A stretch of DNA of 18,464 nucleotides from Burkholderiales bacterium UBA1834 (GTDB lineage: Bacteria; Pseudomonadota; Gammaproteobacteria; Burkholderiales; Burkholderiaceae_C), in contig DDJC01000011.1 of assembly GCA_002339015.1 (NCBI GenBank), forward strand, positions 1-18,464, read 5' to 3'. This document shows positions 1-7,628 of the stretch, in pieces. Within the stretch, counting starts at the first letter, position 1, and each line of letters begins with the position of its first letter. The notes under the pieces were generated by a model. That model was not told the DNA's origin, did no database searches, and saw only the letters and a program-made list of their open reading frames with translations. The translations under genes were made by a program, and so were the position numbers.

Positions 1-1112
1 TTGAGCGCCAGCAGGTTGGTCTGGTAGGCGATGTCATCAATGATGCCGATCTTCTGGGCGATCTGCTTCATCGCGGCCACGGTGGCCTTGACCGCATCGC
101 CGCCTTCAGCAGCTTCCATCGCCGCCTTGGTGGCGATGCCGTCGGTCACCTTGGCGTTTTCGGTGTTCTGCGAGATGGACGCGGTCATCTCCTCGATCGA
201 CGCGCTGGTCTGCTCGACGCCGGCGGCCTGCTCGCTCGCGGCCTGGCTCAGCACCTGGGCCGTGGCACTCACCTCTTCGGAGGCACCGGCCAGCGCCTCG
301 GCGCCGCCGTTCACATCGTTCACCACCTCGGAGAGCTTGTCGACCATGGTCTTCATGGCCAGCAGCACGCTGCCGGTGTCGCCGTTGCGGGTCTGGATGT
401 CCAGGGCCAGGTTGCCGTTGGACACCTGGGTAGCGATCTCGGCCACGTAGGTCGGCTCACCACCCAGTTGCTTGATCAAACTGCGAGCAATGAACACGCC
501 AATCAGGGTGACCGCCACCAGCGTGGCCGCGGCAATGCCCAGCGACATCGTCAGGGCCGACTGGCGCGTGGCATCGCCTCGCGCGGCCCCTTCCTTGGCG
601 AGCTTCTCGTTGTAGCCCTGCAGGTCATCGAGCGATTTCCACAGCCGGTCAATCTTGGCCTGGTCCTTTTCAGCCAGCGCGACGGCTTCGCCGCCTTTGT
701 TGGCCATGCCCAGGGCCTCGATCTGCTCTCGCAGGGCCTGGTACCCGGCCCAGGCGGCTTTCACTTCCCCCAGCAGGGCGCGGTCGGTTTCGTCGCTGAG
801 GTTGTTCTGCTCATAGTTCTTGAGCGAGGCGTCCACCTTGGGCGTTTGCTCCTTGACGGCCGCCGCATAGCGATGCATCCGGTCCATGTCGGTGTCCGCC
901 ACGATCCGCCAGGTCTGGGCCTGAACGGTGCGCATGCCATTGGTGAACTCCGCGATGTTGAGCAGCGAAGGCACGCTGTTTTCCGTCGCGTAACTCGCGG
1001 CCTTGAACACCTGCGCTGTCTGGACCAGGCCCGACCCCGCCAGGGTGATGATGCCGGCCAGCGCAGCCAGTATGAGCAAGAGGAACTTTTGGGTCACGGT
1101 AAGCCGATTCAT
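1..1112 (-). CDS. Methyl-accepting chemotaxis protein with periplasmic four-helix sensor (partial, 3' end outside window)
   Basis: Transmembrane chemoreceptor that would pass ligand signals to CheA through CheW. About 370 codons are visible. TM1 is near residues 10-31, then a mainly helical periplasmic domain at about 32-185 resembling the 4HB_MCP type, TM2 at about 187-209, HAMP at about 211-265, and the start of the cytoplasmic signalling coiled coil. The window ends inside the conserved hairpin tip (QTNLLALN). The ATG at 1112 is preceded by CGGAG five bases upstream and followed by a hydrophobic signal-anchor, which supports this start. It is the most downstream visible gene of the chemotaxis cluster, about 100 bp after the preceding MCP. 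Its signalling region is very similar, also at DNA level, to that of the neighbouring MCP. The ligand cannot be told. Confidence 0.93.
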   Translation of the reverse strand, partial: MNRLTVTQKFLLLILAALAGIITLAGSGLVQTAQVFKAASYATENSVPSLLNIAEFTNGMRTVQAQTWRIVADTDMDRMHRYAAAVKEQTPKVDASLKNYEQNNLSDETDRALLGEVKAAWAGYQALREQIEALGMANKGGEAVALAEKDQAKIDRLWKSLDDLQGYNEKLAKEGAARGDATRQSALTMSLGIAAATLVAVTLIGVFIARSLIKQLGGEPTYVAEIATQVSNGNLALDIQTRNGDTGSVLLAMKTMVDKLSEVVNDVNGGAEALAGASEEVSATAQVLSQAASEQAAGVEQTSASIEEMTASISQNTENAKVTDGIATKAAMEAAEGGDAVKATVAAMKQIAQKIGIIDDIAYQTNLLAL

Positions 1113-1213
1113 GGAAACTCCGAAGGGGTGAGGCGCAAGTAAGGGCGACAGTGATCACGCGGTGCGCCTGACCGCGCTCTGCTCTTATGCGGGATCGAAA
1201 AAAGTCAGGCGGG

Positions 1214-3229
1214 TCAGAAACTCGCGAAGTTCGCCTCGTCCACGCCATGGGCGTCGACCAGGGCAGGCGGCTTGCGGCGCACGGCCGCGCGCGATGCTGG
1301 CGGCGTTGCCTTCTGCGGTGCGCCACGCCGGCCGATCTCGGCCTTCGCGGGCCGCGGGGCCGACGAGGTGCCGAGCTTGAAGAAGCTCATGGTCTGCTGC
1401 AACTGGTCGGCCTGGGCACTCATCTCCTCCGCCGTGGCCGCCAGCTCTTCCGAGCTTGAGGCGTTCTGCTGCGTGGTCTGGCTCAGCTGGCCCACGGCGG
1501 TGTTGATCTGGCTGACGCCGGAGGATTGCTCTTCGGACGCGGCCGTGATCTCCTGCACGAGGTCCGAGGTCTTCTTGATGTTGGGCACCATCTCGTTGAG
1601 CAGCTTGCCGGCGCGCTCGGCCAGCTCGACGCTGGAGCCAGCCACGTCGCCAATCTCCTGCGCGGCCACCTGGCTGCGCTCGGCCAGCTTGCGCACTTCG
1701 GCCGCCACCACCGCGAAGCCCTTGCCGTGCTCGCCGGCACGCGCCGCCTCGATGGCCGCGTTCAGCGCCAGCAGGTTCGTCTGGTACGCAATGTCGTCGA
1801 TGATGCCGATCTTCTGAGCGATCTGCTTCATCGCGGCCACCGTGGCCTTGACCGCCTCGCCGCCCTCGGCCGCCTCGCCCGAGGCCTTGGTAGCGATGCC
1901 GTCCGTCACGCGGGCGTTCTCGGTGTTCTGCGAGATCGAGGCCGTCATCTGCTCGATGGAGGCGCTGGTCTCTTCCACCCCGGCGGCCTGCTCGCTGGCC
2001 GCCTGGCTCAGCACCTGGGCCGTGGCACTCACCTCCTCGGAGGCGCCAGCCAGCGCCTCGGCGCCGCTGTTGACCTCCGTCACGACCTCGACCAGCTTGC
2101 CGACGGTATGGTTGAGGCTCTCACACAAGGCTTTGAGCTGGCCGTTGAAATCGGTACGCGCCAATTGGGTCAGGTCACCTGCGGCCATGGCCTGGAGCAC
2201 CAAGCCCACCTCGTTCACCGGCTCGACGATGGCATCCAGCGTCTGGTTGATGCCCTCGACGATCTGGCGGAAATCGCCATGGTGCTGCTGGGCATCGACG
2301 CGTACGTCCAACCGGCCATCACGCGCGGCCTGCACCAGCAGGCTGGTGTCCGTGATGAGCGCCTTGAGGTTGGCGCGCACCTGCTCGACGGTGTCGTTGA
2401 TGAACGCCTTCTTGCCCGGGAAAGCCTCCAGCGGCACGTTGAAGTTGCCTCGTCCGAACTCGGCGATGCAGGCCATGGCCTTCTTCTTGACGGCGATGTG
2501 GCCGGCCACCATCTGGTTGATGCCCTCGGCCATGGTGCGGAAATCACCGTCAAAACGCTGGGCATCGATCACCACGTCGATGTCGCCCCTGTCATGCTCG
2601 GAGGACATGCGGTTCATCTCGGCGATCAGCCCGATCAGGTTGCGGCGCACCTGTTCGATGGTGTCGTTGATGAAGGCCTTCTTGCCCGGGAAGCTCTCCA
2701 GCGGTGCGTTGAAGTTGCCCCGGCCGAACTCGGCGATGCAGGCCATGGCCTTCTTCTTGACGGCGATGTGGCCCGCCACCATGCGGTTGATGCCTTCGGC
2801 CATGCCCACGAACTCGCCGGCCAGGCCTTGGGTGTCGATGACGACATCGATGTCGCCCGCATCGTGCTCGCGGGACATGCGCCCCAGTTCAGCCATCATG
2901 TAGCGCAGCCGCTCCTGCAGGGCCATCTGGGCGCGCTGCAGCTCCCCCACTTCGTCGTCGGGCAAGGCAGCCTCCTTGAGCGTGGCCTGCAGATCACCCT
3001 GCGCCAGGCGCTGCACGCCCATCAGGGCGTGATGCAGCGGCAGCGTCACGCTGCGCACCAGCGCCGCCGCCAGGGCCGCCGTGGCCAGGGCAGCGATCAC
3101 CGCCAGCCCGACCGCCGCCGGCAGCGACACCCACTGCGCCTGCAGCGCGAGCCATGGTGCCGTCATGACAATGGCCGAAAGCGTGAAGCAGAGCCCGATC
3201 CGGGGGGCGATGCGCATGGACTTCAACAT
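1214..3229 (-). CDS. Methyl-accepting chemotaxis protein with tandem HAMP-like repeats and no periplasmic sensor
   Basis: 671-aa chemoreceptor-type transducer. Two hydrophobic helices (about 11-31 and 35-58) are separated by only a few residues, so there is essentially no periplasmic ligand domain. A HAMP-like segment (about 59-118) follows, then two near-identical 90-residue units at 119-208 and 209-298 (I count 68 of 90 identical, with 25 identical residues in a row in the middle) and a degenerate third unit at about 299-388. The MCP signalling hairpin (IIDDIAYQTNLLALNAAIEA core) fills about 385-620. The C-terminus is a Pro/Ala/Arg-rich linker ending in NFASF, which resembles the CheR-binding NWxxF pentapeptide. 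The ATG at 3229 follows AGGAG with 6-nt spacing and lies 18 bp after the cheA stop, so it is in the operon. The signal sensed is unknown; cytoplasmic or membrane-state sensing through poly-HAMP is an inference. Confidence 0.95.
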   Translation of the reverse strand: MLKSMRIAPRIGLCFTLSAIVMTAPWLALQAQWVSLPAAVGLAVIAALATAALAAALVRSVTLPLHHALMGVQRLAQGDLQATLKEAALPDDEVGELQRAQMALQERLRYMMAELGRMSREHDAGDIDVVIDTQGLAGEFVGMAEGINRMVAGHIAVKKKAMACIAEFGRGNFNAPLESFPGKKAFINDTIEQVRRNLIGLIAEMNRMSSEHDRGDIDVVIDAQRFDGDFRTMAEGINQMVAGHIAVKKKAMACIAEFGRGNFNVPLEAFPGKKAFINDTVEQVRANLKALITDTSLLVQAARDGRLDVRVDAQQHHGDFRQIVEGINQTLDAIVEPVNEVGLVLQAMAAGDLTQLARTDFNGQLKALCESLNHTVGKLVEVVTEVNSGAEALAGASEEVSATAQVLSQAASEQAAGVEETSASIEQMTASISQNTENARVTDGIATKASGEAAEGGEAVKATVAAMKQIAQKIGIIDDIAYQTNLLALNAAIEAARAGEHGKGFAVVAAEVRKLAERSQVAAQEIGDVAGSSVELAERAGKLLNEMVPNIKKTSDLVQEITAASEEQSSGVSQINTAVGQLSQTTQQNASSSEELAATAEEMSAQADQLQQTMSFFKLGTSSAPRPAKAEIGRRGAPQKATPPASRAAVRRKPPALVDAHGVDEANFASF
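2336..2605 (-). repeat. 270-bp tandem repeat, copy B (HAMP-like unit)
   Basis: Second unit, residues 209-298, beginning SSEHDRGDIDVV and directly abutting copy A in frame. A third diverged unit follows (residues 299-388, ARDGRLDVRVDAQ...GDFRQIVEGINQ), aligned with the first part of this unit. The order suggests an old triplication, with the two N-terminal copies duplicated or homogenised more recently. Confidence 0.9.
2606..2875 (-). repeat. 270-bp tandem repeat, copy A (HAMP-like unit)
   Basis: This stretch encodes residues 119-208 of the MCP, beginning SREHDAGDIDVV. It recurs in the adjacent 270 bp at the same spacing: for example the block reading ggccatggccttcttcttga on the plus strand lies at 2741 here and at 2471 in copy B, exactly 270 bp away. 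The central part (GHIAVKKKAMACIAEFGRG) is identical at protein level in both copies. Confidence 0.9.
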
Positions 3230-3247
3230 GAGGTACTCCTAAGGGGG

Positions 3248-5488
3248 CTAGAGCGAGGTGTGGGTGATCAATTGGGAAGCGTTCTTCCCCGCGTCGAGGG
3301 CCGAGGCGGCATCCAGCCTGGTGACCAGGGCGCGCTGTGCCAGCGCGGGCACATCCAGGATGAGCGCGACCTCGCCGCTGCCCAGGATGCTCGAGCCGCT
3401 GATGCCATGCAGGTGCGAGAACATGCTGGCCAGTGGCTTGATGACGGTCTGGGCCTCGCCCAGCAGCCGGTCCACCACCAGGCCGAAGCGCTGGTTGCCG
3501 TGGCGGACCACCACCAGGCTCTGGCGGGACGACGGATGCCCGCTCACCTTGAAGAGCTTGCGCAGTTCGATGAAGGGCAGCACCTTGCGACGCAGTTCGG
3601 TGTAGTCGTGACCCGTGTCGGAGCGGAACTCGATGCATTCCTCGACCGCGTCGAGCGGCAGCACGAACACCGATTCGCCCACGGCCACCTGAAAGCCGTT
3701 GATGATGGCCAGGGTCAGGGGCAGACGGATCGTCACCGTTGCGCCCTGTCCGGGGCGGCTGTCGATGGACACCGCGCCGCGCAGGGCCGTGATGTTGCGC
3801 TTGACCACGTCCATGCCCACGCCGCGTCCGGACAGGTTGGTCACCTGATCGGCCGTGGAGAAGCCCGGCTCGAAGATCAGGCCATAGACTTCCTGGTCGG
3901 ACAGTTGCTTGCCCGGCTCGACCAGGCCGCGCTCCACGGCCTTGGCCAGGATCTTGTCGCGAGGCAGGCCGCCGCCATCGTCGCCGACCTCGATCACGAT
4001 GCTGCCCGAGTCGTGATAGGCGTTGAGCGACACCGTGCCGCGCGCGGGCTTGCCGCGTTCGGCGCGCACATGGGCAGGCTCGATGCCGTGGTCCATGCTG
4101 TTGCGCACCAGGTGGGTCAGCGGATCGGCGATCTTCTCCACCACCGTCTTGTCCAGCTCGGTGTCCTCGCCCTGGATGTGCAGGCCGATGTCCTTGCCAA
4201 TCTCGCGGGACACGTCGTGCACCACGCGCTGAAAGCGGTTGAAGGTGGCGCCGATCTTGACCATGCGCAGTTGCAGGGCGCTGTCCCGCACTTCCTGCAC
4301 GAGGCCAGCCAGGGTGGAGTGCGCCTCGTGCAGCGCGGCACTGGCCAGGCTGCGGCCGGCCAGGCTGGCGGTGGCCGTGGCTGTGATCAGCTCGCCCACC
4401 AGGTCCACCAGGTGATCGAGCTTGTGCGCGTCGACCCGCACGGATTGGGTCTCGGCGCCCTTGCCTTCCTTGATCTGCTTCTGGCGCACCAGGGCGGCCT
4501 CGACCACGGGCGGATGAACACGGCCTTGCTCGACCAGCAGCTCGCCCAGGGGCGCCGTGGCGCCCCGGCCCTGAAGCCCGAGCGCGTCATCGAGCTCCCG
4601 GCGCGTCAGCGTGCCGCAACGCACCAGGATCTCGCCCAGCCGGACGGAACCGTCGTCGCCGGACAGCGCGTGCGATTCGATCAGCTCCAGGTACTCGCCG
4701 ATGCGGCTGTCGGGCGGCAGGATGCGCACCTCGCAGTCGTCGATCACGAACTCGAAGGCGCCTTCGATGGCGGCCTTGGATTCATCGCTGCGCAGGGCGA
4801 TCTCGAAGCCCAGGTAGCAGGCTTCCGGGTCCATGTCGCTCAGCGCGGGCAAGGCGTCGGGCAGTGTGGCGATTCCCGTGATGCGGCCCAGCTTGCCCAG
4901 GTAGCGCAGGAAGGACAGCGGGTCCATGCCGTTGCGCAGCACCTCGGGCCCGAAGCGCAGCGAGATGTGCCAGTGGTCCGAGGCCCGGCCCGAATCGTTC
5001 GACACCACGCGTCCCGGTGTGTCATGCCCGGGTTGCCCGGCCGCCTGCGCGACCAGCGCGCCAGCGGCCGGCTTGTGCGCGGCGTCGGAGGCGGGCTCCC
5101 CCAGGTAGGCGCGCAAGCCCTTGAGCAGCGGAGCGGCCTGGTTGGTCAGTTCGGCATCGGCCTGCGTGCAGCCCCGTGCCGCCGCGGCCACGAGCTTGCC
5201 GATGTGATCGCAGCAGGCCAGCAGCAGGGACACGAGGGCATCGTCGATGGGCAGGGCGCCGTCGCGGATCTTGTCCAGCACGCTCTCGGCCACATGGGCG
5301 AACTCCACGATGAAGTCCAGCCCGAACAGGCCGGCCGAGCCCTTGATGGTGTGCGCCGCGCGAAAGATCGCGTTGATCGAATCCGCGGGGTCGTCTTCCG
5401 ACAAAACGCGAAGCAGCGCGCCTTCCATGTCCTCGAGCAGTTCATTGCTCTCGACGATGAACGCCTGCAGGGCTTGTTCCATGTTCAT
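3248..5488 (-). CDS. cheA: Chemotaxis histidine kinase CheA
   Basis: 746-aa cytoplasmic kinase that autophosphorylates and passes phosphate to CheY. The order is: P1/HPt domain (about 1-125) with phospho-His46 in FRAAHTIKGSAG; a linker; a domain at about 171-258 (HWHISLRFGPEVLRNG...PDALPALSDMDPE) in the usual P2 place; an extra segment at about 281-340 with two LGE-L/I-LV repeats; the P3 dimerisation helices (about 345-410); the P4 ATPase with N-box HLVRNSMDHGIE (460-470), DDGGGL (503-508), FEPGFST (539-545) and GRGVGMD (554-560); and the P5 CheW-like domain (about 595-735). All catalytic motifs look intact. The start codon overlaps the STAS stop as ATGA, implying translational coupling. No CheW is seen in the window. 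Confidence 0.97.
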   Translation of the reverse strand: MNMEQALQAFIVESNELLEDMEGALLRVLSEDDPADSINAIFRAAHTIKGSAGLFGLDFIVEFAHVAESVLDKIRDGALPIDDALVSLLLACCDHIGKLVAAAARGCTQADAELTNQAAPLLKGLRAYLGEPASDAAHKPAAGALVAQAAGQPGHDTPGRVVSNDSGRASDHWHISLRFGPEVLRNGMDPLSFLRYLGKLGRITGIATLPDALPALSDMDPEACYLGFEIALRSDESKAAIEGAFEFVIDDCEVRILPPDSRIGEYLELIESHALSGDDGSVRLGEILVRCGTLTRRELDDALGLQGRGATAPLGELLVEQGRVHPPVVEAALVRQKQIKEGKGAETQSVRVDAHKLDHLVDLVGELITATATASLAGRSLASAALHEAHSTLAGLVQEVRDSALQLRMVKIGATFNRFQRVVHDVSREIGKDIGLHIQGEDTELDKTVVEKIADPLTHLVRNSMDHGIEPAHVRAERGKPARGTVSLNAYHDSGSIVIEVGDDGGGLPRDKILAKAVERGLVEPGKQLSDQEVYGLIFEPGFSTADQVTNLSGRGVGMDVVKRNITALRGAVSIDSRPGQGATVTIRLPLTLAIINGFQVAVGESVFVLPLDAVEECIEFRSDTGHDYTELRRKVLPFIELRKLFKVSGHPSSRQSLVVVRHGNQRFGLVVDRLLGEAQTVIKPLASMFSHLHGISGSSILGSGEVALILDVPALAQRALVTRLDAASALDAGKNASQLITHTSL

Positions 5489-5811
5489 CTTGCATGTCCT
5501 TGATCAGCGGATGAGGGGGCCCCGACGACCAGCGGGTCTCCGAAGAAGGCCGCCAGGTCCATCAGTTCGAACACATCGACCACGGCCTGGCTGTGCCCGG
5601 ACAGGGCCAGCGCGCGCCCCGTGCTGCCTGCCGCACGCTTGGCGGCCATCAGCAGCTGCACGCCGGCACTGTCCAGCTCCACCACCGACGACAGGTCGAT
5701 CTCCAGGCCCTCGGGCGCCTGGGACAGGGCGCTCATGAGCTGATCACGCAGCTCGGCAGCGCGGTAGATGGTGAGTTCGCCCTCCAGGGCGATGCGGGCG
5801 GGCGCGCTCAT
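5485..5811 (-). CDS. STAS-domain protein of the chemotaxis operon
   Basis: 108-aa single-domain STAS protein related to SpoIIAA/MlaB-type anti-sigma-antagonist folds. The usual phosphoacceptor motif is present as VVELDSAGVQLLMAAK, with the Ser at residue 48. It overlaps cheY upstream (ATGA) and cheA downstream (ATGA), so stoichiometric production with both is expected. Small accessory proteins between cheY and cheA are known in other che operons: Sinorhizobium CheS binds CheA and speeds loss of phosphate from CheY1. A similar role here is inference. No kinase of the RsbW type is seen in the window. Confidence 0.9.
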   Translation of the reverse strand: MSAPARIALEGELTIYRAAELRDQLMSALSQAPEGLEIDLSSVVELDSAGVQLLMAAKRAAGSTGRALALSGHSQAVVDVFELMDLAAFFGDPLVVGAPSSADQGHAR

Positions 5812-6176
5812 GGCAGCACCAGCTTCTCGACGGCGGCCAGCAGGGCGGGCGGCTGGAAGGGCTTGACCACCCAGGCCTTGGCCCCGGCCATCTGCCCCTC
5901 GCGCTTCTTGGCCTCCTGGCTTTCGGTGGTCAGCATGATCACCGGCGTGAAGCGGTAGGAGGGCAAGGCCTTCACGCTCTTGAGGAAGGTGATGCCGTCC
6001 ATGTTGGGCATGTTCACGTCGCTGATGATCAGATGCACCTTCTGCCCCGTCAGCTTGCCCAGGGCATCGCGTCCGTCGCAGCCCTCGATCACGTCGTAGC
6101 CCGCGCTCTTGAGCGCGATGCCGACGACCTGCCGCACCGAGCTGGAGTCGTCAACGATCAATATGGTCTTGGCCAT
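5808..6176 (-). CDS. cheY: CheY-like response regulator
   Basis: 122-aa stand-alone receiver domain. The acidic pocket is D9/D10 (ILIVDDSSSVRQ), the phosphoacceptor is D53 (IISDVNMPNMDG), the switch Thr is at 83-84 (MLTTES) and the conserved Lys is K105 (VVKPF). There is no output domain, so it acts by protein contact with the flagellar motor or as a phosphate sink. It starts 12 bp after the MCP stop, with AAGGGAG as ribosome binding site. Its immediate coupling to the STAS and cheA genes makes it the likely direct CheA substrate. Confidence 0.96.
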   Translation of the reverse strand: MAKTILIVDDSSSVRQVVGIALKSAGYDVIEGCDGRDALGKLTGQKVHLIISDVNMPNMDGITFLKSVKALPSYRFTPVIMLTTESQEAKKREGQMAGAKAWVVKPFQPPALLAAVEKLVLP

Positions 6177-6188
6177 GGTGGCTCCCTT

Positions 6189-7340
6189 TCAGAAAAATGT
6201 GATCTCTTCGTGTTCCGCCGCGGGTTTGGCCGCGGCCACGGCGGGCTTTCCGCCCGTCTGGTGAATGGCGCGCTCGCTGGCCATCGCATAGGTGGCCTCG
6301 AGCTCCTGAAGCAGCACGGCGGAGCTCAGGGGTTGAGGCCCGGAGGCCTGACAGGACGCGGCGTGGTGTGCCATCACCTGTGGCAACCTGCTGATGTTGT
6401 CCCGCACGTGGCCCAGGATCTGGCTCACGCGGTCCTGGAACTGAAGCTGCACCAGCGCTTCATGCACCTCGCCCTGTATGGCGCGGCTCTCGTTGCGCAG
6501 ATGCTCGGTGGAATCGGCCAAGGCGGTGGTCAGGCCATTGAACTGCTCAAGCACCTCGCGGATGCGCCGTTCGGAGTCGTTCAGCACATGCTGCTCCTGC
6601 TGCTGGGAGGCCTGCGCAGCCACGCAGGTCGCCTCGATGGCCGCGCTGATCGCGGCGATCTTGCTGGCGATGAGCCGGCCCGTTTCGCCGGACAGGCCCG
6701 ACAGCGCGCGCACCTCCTGCGCCACCTGCGCGAAGCCCCTGCCACGCTCGCCGGCGTGTGCCGCCTCGATGGTGGCGTTGATGGCCAGCAGATTGGTCTG
6801 CTGCGCGATGCGGGACACGCCATCGGCCATCTCGCACAACTCGGCGATGAAGCCTTGCAGCTCCTGTACCTTGGCCAGCATCTCCGCCTTGCCGTGCATC
6901 GCGTCCTTCAGGGAACCGATCACGCCCTGCAACTGCGTCTGGCTGTCGGCATAGACCGTGGCGGCCGCGCCTTCGCCGCCGCCCCTGGTGTGGTCCATCG
7001 CCTGGGTCAGCTTGCCGACGATGCCGGCGAAGCGCTCGCTCAAGGCCGAGATGGCTGTTTCCATCTGGCTGCGGGAGGACTCGATGTGCGCGGACCAGAC
7101 CGGGGCCAGATCGGCACTGAAGGCATGCTGGCCCGTCAGCAGCGCCTGGGCATCGCGCCGGGCCTGGCGCGCTTGCCGGCCGCCGCGAAGGCCCGTGCCG
7201 ATGGACGCCGCCACCAGCAACAAGCCGGCCACCACCCACCACCACTGGCCGCCGGACAGCACCAGGGTAAGCAACCCACCGATCACGCCGGTGGCTGCAG
7301 CGCTCGCCTCGTGGGGTATTGATTTGCCCAAATATTCCAT
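6189..7340 (-). CDS. MCP-like membrane protein with CheZ-like FQDxxxQ motif
   Basis: 383 aa from the ATG at 7340. A longer open frame reaches 7646 but would overlap the divergent regulator start and adds low-complexity sequence with no family features, so I prefer 7340 even though its ribosome binding site is weak. Two hydrophobic helices (about 14-29 and 33-50) give a hairpin anchor with almost no periplasmic part. A shortened, diverged MCP signalling core follows at about 150-235 (QTNLLAINATIEAAHAGERGRGFAQVAQEVRAL). At 299-309 is LQFQDRVSQIL, with Asp303 and Gln307 spaced like the catalytic D143/Q147 of E. coli CheZ (FQDLTGQ). The C-terminus is EHEEITFF. It is the first gene of the che operon. 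It could be a receptor, a CheY-P phosphatase, or both; only the MCP-like core is certain. Confidence 0.88.
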   Translation of the reverse strand: MEYLGKSIPHEASAAATGVIGGLLTLVLSGGQWWWVVAGLLLVAASIGTGLRGGRQARQARRDAQALLTGQHAFSADLAPVWSAHIESSRSQMETAISALSERFAGIVGKLTQAMDHTRGGGEGAAATVYADSQTQLQGVIGSLKDAMHGKAEMLAKVQELQGFIAELCEMADGVSRIAQQTNLLAINATIEAAHAGERGRGFAQVAQEVRALSGLSGETGRLIASKIAAISAAIEATCVAAQASQQQEQHVLNDSERRIREVLEQFNGLTTALADSTEHLRNESRAIQGEVHEALVQLQFQDRVSQILGHVRDNISRLPQVMAHHAASCQASGPQPLSSAVLLQELEATYAMASERAIHQTGGKPAVAAAKPAAEHEEITFF

Positions 7341-7445
7341 GAGAGTTTGAAGGGGTTTCAGTCTTGAACCTGGGGGCTTGAGCTTGATGAGGTATGCCCA
7401 ACGGCTTACCCTTATTGCTTTTCGGTTTTTGCGCCCTCCCCAGAA

Positions 7446-7471
7446 GGGCCGAAACGGCCAGGCTTCGGCCC
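7446..7471. repeat. Inverted repeat in the divergent intergenic region
   Basis: Perfect 8-bp arms GGGCCGAA and TTCGGCCC separated by 10 bp. There is no T-tract on either side, so a terminator is unlikely. It may be an operator or a leader hairpin of the minus-strand transcript. Function unknown. Confidence 0.45.
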
Positions 7472-7572
7472 GTCCATGGACAAGCCAATGGCATAACTCC
7501 ACAGCTTGTTCAGGCCAGGGCACCACAACGTCCAGAAAGCGGGTAGAAATCGGCCAAGCCGTGTGGTTTTGC

Positions 7573-7602
7573 TTGTCCGGTATCCGCCGAGATTCGTATG
7601 AT
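7573..7602 (+). promoter_or_regulatory. Candidate sigma-70 promoter of the first AraC-type gene
   Basis: TTGTCC (7573-7578) and TATGAT (7597-7602) are spaced by 18 bp and lie just upstream of the ATG at 7629. An AGGAG at about 7608-7612 lies 16 bp before the ATG, which is far for a ribosome binding site. The prediction rests on consensus matching alone. Confidence 0.35.
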
Positions 7603-7628
7603 CCGAAAGGAGTAACAAGAAGCAGCCG

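Larger units (their letters stand above)
7341..7628. other. Divergent intergenic region between the che operon and the AraC-type genes
   Basis: 288 bp without a convincing gene. It must hold the promoter of the minus-strand chemotaxis operon and that of the plus-strand regulator. A GC-rich inverted repeat (GGGCCGAA at 7446-7453 and TTCGGCCC at 7464-7471) lies in its middle. I found no clear sigma-28 (FliA) type promoter in front of the chemotaxis operon by eye. Confidence 0.6.

Noticed and set aside
1526..5503. A very long plus-strand open frame (about 1,300 codons) opposite the MCP and cheA genes
   Set aside because: It is a high-GC antisense artefact: its product is a His/Leu/Arg/Gly-rich mirror of well-recognised minus-strand genes, with no domain or ribosome binding site.
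6033..7322. Long plus-strand open frame opposite the CheZ-motif MCP and cheY
   Set aside because: Same reason: the minus strand carries clear MCP and receiver motifs, and the plus-strand product resembles nothing.
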